Of a DNA stretch of 64,000 nucleotides, positions 29,385-36,472 are shown piece after piece (the first letter of the stretch is position 1; each line of letters starts with the position of its first letter). A model generated the notes under the pieces. That model was not told where the DNA came from. It searched no databases and saw only the letters and a list, made by a program, of their open reading frames with translations. The position numbers and the translations under genes were made by a program. Source of the DNA: Flavimobilis marinus (GTDB taxonomy: Bacteria; Actinomycetota; Actinomycetes; Actinomycetales; Cellulomonadaceae); contig NZ_FONZ01000001.1 of the NCBI RefSeq assembly GCF_900113055.1, forward strand, positions 124,001 to 188,000, in the 5' to 3' direction.

Positions 29385-29744
29385 CTAGTCGACGGTGCCC
29401 GACGCGGAGGAAGCGGTCCGCACGGTGCTGTCCGCGATCGCGCCGTCGGGAGCCAGCGAGAGCACGCGGGCGTGGAGGATGGGGCGCTGGTGCAGGGCCG
29501 CCCGCACCGCGCGGTGCAACCCGTCCTCGAGGTACATGACGCCGCGGTAGAGCACGACGTGCGCGAACAGGTCGCCGTAGAACGTCGAGTCGTCGGACAG
29601 CAGGCTGTCGAGGTTCAGCTCGCGCTTCGTGGTGACCAGCTCGTCGAGGCGCACCTGGCGGGGGGGCACGGTCGACCAGTCCTTGGGCGTGACGAGCCCG
29701 TGGTCCGGGTATGGCCGGCCGTCGCCGACGCCTTTGAAGATCAC
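29385..29744 (-). CDS. Conserved small protein with ParB/sulfiredoxin-like segment
   Basis: A 119-residue protein found next to LytR_C genes in actinobacteria, of unknown function. The segment VRLDELVTTKRELNLDSLLS, followed by GVMYLEDGLHRAVRAAL, resembles the DGxHR core of ParB/sulfiredoxin-like folds; this is a visual match only. Some homologues carry a toxin-antitoxin label that I would not repeat without evidence. GTG 29744 overlaps the glycosyltransferase stop (GTGA). TACACT also lies 6 nt upstream inside that gene, so an internal leaderless promoter is possible. Confidence 0.65.
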   Translation of the reverse strand: MIFKGVGDGRPYPDHGLVTPKDWSTVPPRQVRLDELVTTKRELNLDSLLSDDSTFYGDLFAHVVLYRGVMYLEDGLHRAVRAALHQRPILHARVLSLAPDGAIADSTVRTASSASGTVD

Positions 29745-30916
29745 GCGGTCAGTGTAGGTGGGGCCTGGGCGGCCTGCGCGGCGGCGTAGACATCGACCAC
29801 CTGCCGACCGACCGTCCCGACGTCGAAGCTCAGGGCCTGGGGGAGCTGCCGCTCCGCGGCTGCGAGCCGGAGGTCGCGGTCGGTGACGGCGCGGCCGAGG
29901 ACGCGCGCGAACGTCGGCGTGTCGGTGGCGTCGACGAGCTGGTCCTCGAGCCCGGCCATGACGGTCCGGTACCCCGGGTTGTCGCCGGCGAGCACGATGC
30001 CTGGGCAGGCAGCGAGGGCCTCGACGACGCTGATGCCGAAGCTCTCGCCGCCGGTCGAGGGCAGCGCGACGACGTCGGCGCTCGCGAGCAGGGCGGCCTT
30101 GTCCTCCTCCGCGACGTACCCGGGGAACGAGACCTCGTCCGCCAGGCCGTGCTCCGTGACGTAGGTCCGCAGGGTCTGCTCGAGCGGGCCGGTCCCCGCG
30201 ACGACGACGTCGAGGCGGGTGTCCGCGAGCGAGGCCGGGTCGTGCGCCGGGAGCGTGCGGGCGTGCGCGAGCGCACGGAGGAGCTCGCCGGCGCCCTTGC
30301 GCTCGACGAGGCGCCCGAGGAACACCACGCGGACCGGGCCGCTGCGCGCGGCGACATCCTCCGGCGCCGGGCGTGCGGCGGCGAACCGTCCGACGTCGAC
30401 CGGGTTCCCGATCACGACGGGATCGACGCCGAGCGCGCTCGCCGCGAACGCGCGTGCCGGCTCGGAGACCGCGATCACACGGCCGAACCGGCGGAGCTGG
30501 CGGCGCTGCAGGAGGCCGAGCAGGCGCGTGCCGATCCGGGTGAGGGCGGACCACGGAAGGATGTGGAACGTGCCCACGACCGCGGTGGACGCCGGGGCCG
30601 CAGCGATGACGCGGCCGGCGAGGAACGGCGAGTAGGGCATGTTCACGTGCAGGACGTCGAAGCCGACGGCGGCGTGCAGCGCGCGGACCTCGGCGCGCCG
30701 GGCTGGCAGCGGGGTACCGAGCCGGTTGCCGTTGAAGCGCAGCCGGAGGTTGCGCCCCAGGGAGTGCAGCCGGGGCAGGTCGGTGCGCGCCGTCGTGCTG
30801 GTGAGGTAGTGGACCTCGTGGCCCTGTTCGGTCAGCCACGCGCCGAGCGTCAGCACGTGCTGCTGCACGCCGTCGGGGCGGTCGAGCGAGTCGTCGATCA
30901 GCAGGCCGACCTTCAC
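29741..30916 (-). CDS. GT4-family glycosyltransferase
   Basis: A 391-residue GT-B enzyme that transfers sugar from a nucleotide donor; acceptor unknown, perhaps an envelope lipid. The N-terminal domain starts VGLLIDDSLDRPDGVQQHV and holds VLHVNMPYSPFLAGRV. The C-terminal domain has VVFLGRLVERKGAGELLRAL and the donor-site motif STGGESFGISVVEALA with the E-x7-E spacing typical of GT4. The organisation resembles PimA-like mannosyltransferases. The GTG start overlaps the copC-domain stop (GTGA) and the stop overlaps the next gene, so three genes are translationally coupled. Confidence 0.9.
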   Translation of the reverse strand: MKVGLLIDDSLDRPDGVQQHVLTLGAWLTEQGHEVHYLTSTTARTDLPRLHSLGRNLRLRFNGNRLGTPLPARRAEVRALHAAVGFDVLHVNMPYSPFLAGRVIAAAPASTAVVGTFHILPWSALTRIGTRLLGLLQRRQLRRFGRVIAVSEPARAFAASALGVDPVVIGNPVDVGRFAAARPAPEDVAARSGPVRVVFLGRLVERKGAGELLRALAHARTLPAHDPASLADTRLDVVVAGTGPLEQTLRTYVTEHGLADEVSFPGYVAEEDKAALLASADVVALPSTGGESFGISVVEALAACPGIVLAGDNPGYRTVMAGLEDQLVDATDTPTFARVLGRAVTDRDLRLAAAERQLPQALSFDVGTVGRQVVDVYAAAQAAQAPPTLTA

Positions 30917-31608
30917 GCGCGGGTGTCCTCGTCAGGCGCTGCCGGCCCCGCCTGATCGTCCGGCGTGGCGGCGACGTCCTCGGAGTGCCGGACCTCGCGC
31001 GTGCGTGCAGCGAACTGGCGCTGCTTGCCGATCATCAGCGCGAGCAGCGCACCGAGGGCCACGAGGATGCCCAGGGTCGCGAGGACCGCCTGGGGCGCCC
31101 GGGGCTCGTCGGGATCGGCGGGGGCCGCGGTCTCCGCCGTGGTGTCGCTCGGGTCGGCGGCGGGCTCCGTCGTCGCCTCGGGCGTCGTCTCGGTCGGCGT
31201 CTCCTCGGTGGTCGGGCTCGGCGCGGCGATGCCTTCCTCCGCGGTGAACGCGAACGTGCCGTCGATGGGGTGGCCGTCGCCGGAGGTCACGCGCCAGGTC
31301 ACGGTGTAGTCCCCGGCCGTGAGGTCGCCGGCGAGGGCCTGGGTGACCGTGTTGTCATCCACGGCAGGCTCGCCCGCGCTGACCACGTCGCCCGCGGGGT
31401 TGGCGACCTCGACGACGCTGCCGAGCGCGAGCACCTCGCCGTCGAAGGTCAGCGTGACCGACTCGGGGACGGTGGCGACGGTGGATCCGTCTGCAGGATC
31501 GGTGGTCCGCAGCGCGTTGTGGGCGGAGGCCGGGGTGGCGAGGGCGACGAGGGCGAGGGCGGTGACCGCGAGCGACGCGACCACCCGGAGCAGCGACTGA
31601 CGGAACAT
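30913..31608 (-). CDS. CopC-domain secreted membrane-anchored protein
   Basis: A 231-residue exported protein. The signal peptide ends ATPASA before HNALRTTDPADGS; the mature N-terminal His is a copper ligand in CopC proteins. The CopC beta-sandwich spans about 30-125 and includes GEVLALGSVVEVANPAGD and VTWRVTSGDGHPIDGTFAF. A Thr/Pro/Glu-rich linker leads to a C-terminal helix (VLATLGILVALGALLALMIG) and basic tail. The YcnJ/CopD membrane partner is absent. Instead it is coupled (GTGA) to a glycosyltransferase gene, an unexpected partner. Confidence 0.88.
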   Translation of the reverse strand: MFRQSLLRVVASLAVTALALVALATPASAHNALRTTDPADGSTVATVPESVTLTFDGEVLALGSVVEVANPAGDVVSAGEPAVDDNTVTQALAGDLTAGDYTVTWRVTSGDGHPIDGTFAFTAEEGIAAPSPTTEETPTETTPEATTEPAADPSDTTAETAAPADPDEPRAPQAVLATLGILVALGALLALMIGKQRQFAARTREVRHSEDVAATPDDQAGPAAPDEDTRA

Positions 31609-31660
31609 GCCCCCATGATGGCAGCCGCCACCGACGGGCTGGGACGCGCGCAGGTGCGAC

Positions 31661-31693
31661 GAAGGCCCCGGCTCTGACGAGCGCGGGGCCTTC
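31661..31693. terminator. Terminator hairpin next to tRNA-Ser(GGA)
   Basis: AAGGCCCCG (31662-31670) pairs with CGGGGCCTT (31684-31692), extended inward by GCTC/GAGC. It follows the tRNA on the minus strand. Confidence 0.75.
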
Positions 31694-31699
31694 CATCTG

Positions 31700-31784
31700 C
31701 GGAGGATGGGGGATTCGAACCCCCGAGGGCGTTAACCCAACCGCCTTTCCAAGACGGCGCCATAGGCCACTAGGCGAATCCTCC
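31700..31784 (-). tRNA. tRNA-Ser (anticodon GGA)
   Basis: Read on the minus strand the gene begins GGAGGAT at 31784 and its acceptor closes with ATCCTCC at 31707-31701; discriminator G is at 31700. The anticodon loop TTGGAAA gives GGA. A long variable arm and GTTCGAATC T-loop are present. CCA is not encoded. A TATCCT -10-like box is at 31808-31803. Confidence 0.96.
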
Positions 31785-31852
31785 AGTGAACCAGCGTCAC
31801 CGAGGATACCCGACCCGGGGCGATCGCCCGAATCGCCTACCGGTGCGGACGG

Positions 31853-32602
31853 TCAGGTCCCCAGGATGCCGCGGACGATGCTGTCGCCCGAGTGTGTCGG
31901 GTCGCCGTCGAGCGGCTCCGCCGAGACGTCGACGACCGCGTAGTCGTCGAGGTCGACGGAGGCGGGGATCGGCAGGCGTCCCTCCGTGCCCTCGAGCACG
32001 CCGAGGCTCACCAGGCGGGTCACGTCGCGGTCGATCAGCCACACCTCCTGGAAGCCGTCGTCCGGGGTCTCGCCCGACAGGCTCACTACGAGCGTGCGCG
32101 CGCCGGTCTCGTCCGTCTCGACGCGGGCGCTGCCCGACGCCTGCCAGTCCGGCAGGGGGTCGAGCCCGACCTCGGCGACGACGGTGGGCGGCGTCTCGGA
32201 GCTGCCGCCGAGCTCGTTCACCAGCAGGCCACCGCCCACACCGCCGATGACGATCCCGGCCGCGGCGGCGAGGATCCACGTCGGGCGACGACGACCGCCG
32301 GGTCGGTCGCTGCGGCGCAGCGGGACCACGGTGGTGTCGGCCGGGGCCGGGGCCGGGGCCGGGGCCGGGGCCGGGGCCCGGAGCTCCGGGCCCAGCTCGG
32401 CCTGGATGTTCTCCCAGACGTGTGCGGGCGGGGCGACGGGGGTGTCGAGCGGCGTGACGCTCCGGCCCACCGCGACGACGGCGCCGAACGCTGCGACCTC
32501 GTCGCGGCAGGCCTCGCACCGCTCGAGGTGGGCGACGGCGTCGTCGGGCAAGGTCTCGCCCAGCGCGGCCAGCGCCAGCAGGTCGTCCTCAACGTGCTCC
32601 AT
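31853..32602 (-). CDS. Anti-sigma factor (RskA-like)
   Basis: A 249-residue membrane anti-sigma factor. The N-terminal zinc-binding anti-sigma domain has [15 protein letters not shown] (HxxxCxxC). A Pro/Ala repeat ([13 protein letters not shown], about 76-88) links it to one membrane helix ([20 protein letters not shown]) and an extracellular RskA-type domain ([20 protein letters not shown]). It should hold the upstream-encoded sigma factor at the membrane. Its start overlaps that gene's stop by 14 bp. The repeat is encoded by five or so tandem GGCCGG units, a possible site of length variation. Confidence 0.92.
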   Translation of the reverse strand: MEHVEDDLLALAALGETLPDDAVAHLERCEACRDEVAAFGAVVAVGRSVTPLDTPVAPPAHVWENIQAELGPELRAPAPAPAPAPAPADTTVVPLRRSDRPGGRRRPTWILAAAAGIVIGGVGGGLLVNELGGSSETPPTVVAEVGLDPLPDWQASGSARVETDETGARTLVVSLSGETPDDGFQEVWLIDRDVTRLVSLGVLEGTEGRLPIPASVDLDDYAVVDVSAEPLDGDPTHSGDSIVRGILGT

Positions 32603-33164
32603 CGTTCACCTCCAGTCGTGTGCGCAGCCGGGTCAGGCTCCGTCGGATGTGGCTCTTGACCGTCCCGAGCGGCAGGTCGAGCCGCAGGGCGATCTGGTCG
32701 TGGGTCAGGTCCTCGTAGAAGGCCAGCCCCAGGATGGTCCGCTGGGGCTCGCCGAGGCGGTCCATCTCGTCTGCGACGGTCACGCGTTCCACGACCCGTG
32801 CCGCCTCATGGTGCACGGCCGGCGCTGCGCCGGCCTCGTGGGCGACGGCGAGCGCGTCCCGGCGGTCGCGGGCGCGGCGGTCGAGCATGTCCGCGATGAC
32901 GTTGCGGGTGATGCCGGTGAGCCACCCACCGAGGGGGCGGCCTGCGGTGTAGGAGGCCCGGCCTCGCCAGGCGTTGACGAAGACCTGCTGGGTGACGTCG
33001 TCGGCCTCGGAAGCCCCGCCGAGCGCCCGGGCAGCGAGGGTGTGGACGAGGGCCGACCACCGGCGGTACATCTCCGCGAGGGCAGCATCGTCACCGGCGA
33101 CGAACGCGGAGGCGAGCCGGGGCTCGTCCCACGAGTTGGGAGCGAGGACGTCGCTGGTGTGCAG
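32589..33164 (-). CDS. ECF RNA polymerase sigma factor, probable CTG start
   Basis: A 191-residue sigma-70-family factor partnered with the adjacent anti-sigma. Region 2 reads [20 protein letters not shown] and [18 protein letters not shown]. Region 4 has [20 protein letters not shown]. The first ATG in frame (33071) would remove the first helix of region 2. No ATG, GTG or TTG exists between the upstream in-frame stop and that ATG. CTG 33164 lies 6 nt after a perfect AGGAGG (33176-33171) and restores the full domain, so I annotate it as the start. The position directly downstream of the sortase gene suggests one transcript. Confidence 0.85.
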   Translation of the reverse strand: MHTSDVLAPNSWDEPRLASAFVAGDDAALAEMYRRWSALVHTLAARALGGASEADDVTQQVFVNAWRGRASYTAGRPLGGWLTGITRNVIADMLDRRARDRRDALAVAHEAGAAPAVHHEAARVVERVTVADEMDRLGEPQRTILGLAFYEDLTHDQIALRLDLPLGTVKSHIRRSLTRLRTRLEVNDGAR

Positions 33165-33221
33165 GGCGCCCCTCCTGGTGTCGCTGCTCGGTCGGTCATG
33201 GTCGTCGGGCTCCTGGCACCG

Positions 33222-33890
33222 TCATGGCGACGGGACCGCGGTGACCAGCACGTTGTCGGAGTAGTGCTCGGCAGCGGAGTCCCAGCTGCCACCGCAGGTG
33301 ATCAGCACGAGCCGCGGGTCTCCCTCGCGCGTGAAGACATCGTGCCAGGTGATGTCGGACTTGGCGACCATCTCGACGGACACGACGTTGAACGTGGTCG
33401 TGCGCGCGTCGGCGTCGGTCGTGGTGACCTGGTCGCCGCGCTCGAGGTCCGCCAGTCGCGAGAAGGGTCCGAGGCCGCCCGAGGCGATCGAGTCGACGTG
33501 CGCGGCGATCACCGAGGTGCCGGACTCCGAGCCCGGGGGCGGCCCGAACTCGTACCAGCCGGCGACGTTCGCGTCCGCCGGGATGACCATCTGGCCGTCG
33601 TCGGCCACGCCCACCGGCTCGACGGCGATCGTGACGTCGAGGTCGTCGACGTCCACGCGGGTCGGGGCTGCGACGGCGGCCGGTGGTTCGGCGACGGCGG
33701 GGCGGACAGGGACGTCGGCTGCGCGGCTCGGGCGCTCGGGCCGGGTCGGCGTCGGCTCAGGTGCGGTCGGCGTCGTGGTGACGGTCGGGGCTGGCGGGCC
33801 AGTCTCCGGGGTCGAGCCCTGGCAGGCGGTGAGCGCGAGGGCGAGCGCCAGCAGGAGGCCGGCGGTGCTGGCCGGGAGTCGGGGGGGCAT
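33222..33890 (-). CDS. Class F-type sortase, predicted lipoprotein
   Basis: A 222-residue exported transpeptidase-like protein. The signal peptide carries a lipobox (LTAC), then a Pro/Thr-rich linker of about 50 residues. The sortase barrel has the catalytic His in VIAAHVDS and Cys in LVLITCGGSWD; I cannot place the catalytic Arg with confidence. AGGAG lies 5 nt before ATG 33890. It lies between the DUF4397 surface protein and the sigma/anti-sigma pair. Its natural substrate is probably that surface protein, although the latter has no LPXTG. Confidence 0.85.
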   Translation of the reverse strand: MPPRLPASTAGLLLALALALTACQGSTPETGPPAPTVTTTPTAPEPTPTRPERPSRAADVPVRPAVAEPPAAVAAPTRVDVDDLDVTIAVEPVGVADDGQMVIPADANVAGWYEFGPPPGSESGTSVIAAHVDSIASGGLGPFSRLADLERGDQVTTTDADARTTTFNVVSVEMVAKSDITWHDVFTREGDPRLVLITCGGSWDSAAEHYSDNVLVTAVPSP

Positions 33891-33939
33891 CTCGGCTCCT
33901 CTCAGGGCGTCGGGTTCGTGAGCGTGGACCGGGAACGGC

Positions 33940-33973
33940 CCCGGACGGCCGCCGTCGTGGCTGGCCGTCCGGG
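33940..33973. terminator. 11-bp perfect hairpin upstream of sortase
   Basis: CCCGGACGGCC (33940-33950) pairs with GGCCGTCCGGG (33963-33973). With the next hairpin it separates the DUF4397 gene from the sortase gene. Confidence 0.6.
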
Positions 33974-34000
33974 TGTGGTGCAGGTCGTGCGGCGGGTGGA

Positions 34001-34038
34001 GGGGTGGGTGCCAACCAGGGGCTGCTGACACCCACCCC
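34001..34038. terminator. 10-bp perfect hairpin at DUF4397 3' end
   Basis: GGGGTGGGTG (34001-34010) pairs with CACCCACCCC (34029-34038), 11 nt past the stop of the DUF4397 gene on the minus strand. Confidence 0.65.
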
Positions 34039-34048
34039 GGTAAGGGGG

Positions 34049-34858
34049 TCAGCGCGTCGCGGTGGCCTTGCGACGGGTGACGGCGAGGGCACCCAGGCCG
34101 GCGGCGGCGACGCCACCGATCAGCAGCAGGGCGTTCGGGCCGGACTCGGCCGCGAGGCCGAGCTCACCGGAGGGCACGCCCTCGGGGGCGGAGTGCAGGC
34201 CCTCGATGGTCTGGACGGCGAGGGCGAGGTTGTCGTCCTCGAGGCTGCCCCAGGCGTAGACGATCGTGTTGACGCCCTCGGCGACGTTCACGTCGGTCGG
34301 GCCGACGACGGGCTCGGTGGTCCCGGCCGCGGCGACCGCCGCGGGCACGGTCCCGGCGGGCAGGTCGAGCACTTCCTCGTCGGGGTTCTCGAGGCCCTCG
34401 ATCACGGCGTCGCCACCGGCGAGGATGTCGACCGCAGGAGCGGCGGCCGCATGACGGACCGTCAGACGGCCTTCGCCGGCGGCGGTGTTCGAGATGTCGT
34501 TGGTGAACAGCGACGCGGTCGGCGTGCCCTCGGCGTCGAGGTGCGCGGCCGCGGTGTAGTTCATGCCGTCCTCGAGCGTGAGGTCGATGGGGCCGATGGC
34601 CGGCTCGGAGTCGTCCATGGCGTCCGAGGCGGTGATCGCGACGGTGTAGGTGCCGCCCGGGAGCTCGAGCGGGCCGGCCAGGTCGCCGGGCTCGAAGTCG
34701 TCGAGCGTGAGGTCACCGTTGACGTAGACGTCGACGGTCAGGCCGGGGACGCCGTGCAGGACAGAGAGCTGAGCGTCGCCGTCGGCGGCGTGAGCGGGAA
34801 CGGCTCCGGCGACGAGCATGACACCGGCGGCGGTTCCGACGAGAAGACGAGTGCGCAT
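34049..34858 (-). CDS. DUF4397 cell-surface protein
   Basis: A 269-residue secreted protein. The signal peptide ends PAHAA. Two DUF4397 beta-sandwich repeats follow: LSVLHGVPGLTVDVYVNGDL and LTVRHAAAAPAVDILAGGDA mark the start of each. The C-terminus has a membrane helix (NALLLIGGVAAAGLGALAV) and basic tail (RRKATATR), the layout of a sortase sorting signal. No LPXTG is present; the segment just before the helix is LAAESG. Located next to a sortase gene and an ECF sigma pair, it probably responds to envelope conditions. A -10 was not identified. Confidence 0.85.
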   Translation of the reverse strand: MRTRLLVGTAAGVMLVAGAVPAHAADGDAQLSVLHGVPGLTVDVYVNGDLTLDDFEPGDLAGPLELPGGTYTVAITASDAMDDSEPAIGPIDLTLEDGMNYTAAAHLDAEGTPTASLFTNDISNTAAGEGRLTVRHAAAAPAVDILAGGDAVIEGLENPDEEVLDLPAGTVPAAVAAAGTTEPVVGPTDVNVAEGVNTIVYAWGSLEDDNLALAVQTIEGLHSAPEGVPSGELGLAAESGPNALLLIGGVAAAGLGALAVTRRKATATR

Positions 34859-34997
34859 GATGCTTCCTCCTTCTTGAGCCCCTGGAAGGGCGCTGAACTG
34901 CTTGACACCCCTACTACTCCGCGGGGTGGCCGTTCAGATGCACTCGGATTCAACTTTCTTCCGCGGCCCCGTTTTCCGCGGTCCGCGGGGTCTGGGC

Positions 34998-35010
34998 TAG
35001 GGTTGGGTCA
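34998..35010 (+). promoter_or_regulatory. -10 box of the SRP RNA gene
   Basis: TAGGGT at 34998-35003 is 7 nt before the predicted RNA 5' end (G 35011). I did not find a convincing -35. Confidence 0.5.
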
Positions 35011-35099
35011 GACCCCTCGTGCGGCGTCATCTCGCTGAACTCCCCCAGGGCCGGAAGGCAGCAAGGGTAGGTGAGCTCTGGCGGGTGTGCGGGGGGTCC
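35011..35099 (+). ncRNA. ffs: Small signal recognition particle RNA (4.5S)
   Basis: The apical SRP Alu-less domain is recognised from the universal core GGGCCGGAAGGCAGCAAGGG (35048-35067), flanked by TGAACTCCCCCA and CTCTGGCGGGTG. The ends GACCCCTCGTGC and GTGCGGGGGGTC can pair. A T-run (35100-35105) right after the 3' end serves as terminator. The RNA forms the SRP with Ffh for cotranslational targeting. Confidence 0.96.
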
Positions 35100-35136
35100 T
35101 TTTTTGTACCCGCCCGTCCCGCGCCGGCCGCTTCCC

Positions 35137-35175
35137 AGCACACTCCTGCTCGGCCTGGCCGAGCCAGACTGTGCT
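35137..35175. repeat. Imperfect hairpin (AGCACACTC family)
   Basis: Arms 35137-35153 and 35159-35175 (17 bp, 3 mismatches), outer sequence AGCACACTC. A close relative occurs at 43290-43328. It lies downstream of the SRP RNA. Confidence 0.65.
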
Positions 35176-35279
35176 CCGACGCTGGGGCCGTCCGCCGCGT
35201 GTCGACCACCAGTTGGACAGCGTCCCGAGGAGTGAGACTGGTTCGCGCTGGGCGGGGAAGTGGACGCAGCATTGGTCCC

Positions 35280-35375
35280 ATGTTCGCCCCCTGCCGCACG
35301 GCCACCATCGACGCGATGTGCTCGCGTCCGATGATGTGTTGCCGAATGCCGCAGCGGGCCGCCGTGCAGGCCTGA
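35280..35375 (+). CDS. Candidate Met/Cys-rich leader peptide upstream of metQNI
   Basis: A 31-codon ORF starting ATG and ending TGA 174 nt before metQ. It encodes five Met and four Cys, concentrated in DAMCSRPMMCCRMPQ. A small peptide rich in the transported amino acids directly ahead of a methionine-type importer fits translation-dependent control. No convincing ribosome-binding site or -10 precedes it, and no terminator with a T-run follows, so it stays a candidate. It could also be chance. Confidence 0.35.
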   Translation: MFAPCRTATIDAMCSRPMMCCRMPQRAAVQA

Positions 35376-35549
35376 CGCCGCTCTGACGAGCCGCGTCGAC
35401 CACGGCACGCGACACGACGGTGTCGCTGACGCCCGCCTCGCCCCCGCTGCCGCCGCGCCGTCGGGCCCGGCCCCCGCACCCCTCCCGGGAGATCGACCGG
35501 CCACCTCCGCGTCGTGTCCCGACCCCCTTCGCCTGAAACGGATCACGTC

Positions 35550-36449
35550 ATGAAGCGCACCACCCTCTCCGTCCTCGCCCTCACGTCTCTCGCGCTCGGC
35601 CTCACCGCCTGCGCCTCCGAGGACGAGACGCCCGCCGCGTCCGGCTCGGGCACCTCGAGTGCCGCCGAAGCGCCGGTGCGGATCGGCGTCGTGAACTCCT
35701 CGGACGAGCAGTGGCCGATCTTCGTCGAGAAGGCCACCGAGGCCGGCATCGAGGTCGAGCTCGTGAACTTCACCGAGTACACGCAGCCCAACCCGGCGCT
35801 CAGCCAGGACCAGCTCGACCTCAACCAGTTCCAGCACCTGCAGTACCTCGCTGACTACAACGTCGCCGCGGGCGACACCCTCACGCCGATCGGGTCGACC
35901 GCGATCTACCCCCTCGCCCTGTACTCCGCGAAGCACGACTCGGTGGAGGCCATCCCCGAGGGTGGCGAGATCGCGGTCCCCAACGACCCGACCAATCTCA
36001 ACCGTGCGCTGTTCGTCCTGCAGAGCGCCGGCCTGGTCGAGCTCGAGGGCGGCGGCACGCTGCAGTCCACCGAGATCGACGTCCTGCCGAGCTCCAAGGT
36101 CACGGTCACCCCGGTCGACGCGGCCCAGGCGGCGGTCGCGCTCCAGTCCGTCGACGGCGCGATCATCAACAACGACTTCCTCGAGGACGCTGGCCTCGCG
36201 GCGGACGACGCCCTCGCCCAGGACGACCCGGCGTCGGTCGGCGCGCGCCCGTACATCAACATCTGGGTTGCGCGTGAGGAGGACAAGGACAACGAGACCT
36301 ACCTCGAGCTCGTCGAGATCTCGCACGACGCCGAGGTCGAGGCGGCCCTTCAGCAGGCCTCCGGTGGCACCGCGGTGATCGTGGACGAGGATGGAGCGAC
36401 CCTCGCGGGCTACCTGGCGGACATCCAGGCCGCGATCGCCCAGGGCTGA
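35550..36449 (+). CDS. metQ: MetQ-type substrate-binding lipoprotein
   Basis: A 299-residue extracellular lipoprotein that captures methionine (NlpA family). The signal peptide ends in the lipobox LTAC. The fold is recognised from VNSSDEQWPIFVEKATEAGI, LDLNQFQHLQYLADYNVAAG and the ligand-site block AIYPLALYSAKHDSVEAIPE with IAVPNDPTNLNRAL. It is followed after 23 nt by the ATPase gene. ATG 35550 begins the signal peptide; the upstream in-frame GTG would add a non-signal extension. Confidence 0.95.
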   Translation: MKRTTLSVLALTSLALGLTACASEDETPAASGSGTSSAAEAPVRIGVVNSSDEQWPIFVEKATEAGIEVELVNFTEYTQPNPALSQDQLDLNQFQHLQYLADYNVAAGDTLTPIGSTAIYPLALYSAKHDSVEAIPEGGEIAVPNDPTNLNRALFVLQSAGLVELEGGGTLQSTEIDVLPSSKVTVTPVDAAQAAVALQSVDGAIINNDFLEDAGLAADDALAQDDPASVGARPYINIWVAREEDKDNETYLELVEISHDAEVEAALQQASGGTAVIVDEDGATLAGYLADIQAAIAQG

Positions 36450-36472
36450 CCCGCCCCACCGGGAGGAGAGCG

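Larger units (their letters stand above)
35106..35549. other. Intergenic region between SRP RNA and metQ
   Basis: About 440 bp with the hairpin above, a Met/Cys-rich small ORF (35280-35375) and a 7-bp hairpin GCGACAC-GACG-GTGTCGC (35409-35426). No SAM riboswitch consensus was recognised. Confidence 0.6.

Noticed and set aside
31986-34028. 680-codon plus-strand frame over the sigma, anti-sigma and sortase genes
   Set aside because: Antisense shadow; the minus-strand genes have recognisable domains and junctions.
35019-35279. 5' part of the frame that contains the Met/Cys-rich ORF
   Set aside because: It lies on the SRP RNA and its terminator; only the part from ATG 35280 could be translated from a separate transcript.
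35176-35549. SAM riboswitch upstream of metQ
   Set aside because: No SAM-I, SAM-II or SAM-IV conserved core was recognised by eye; a covariance-model search would settle it.
34950-36326. Long minus-strand frame across SRP RNA and metQ
   Set aside because: Crosses a structural RNA gene and is antisense to a clear lipoprotein gene.
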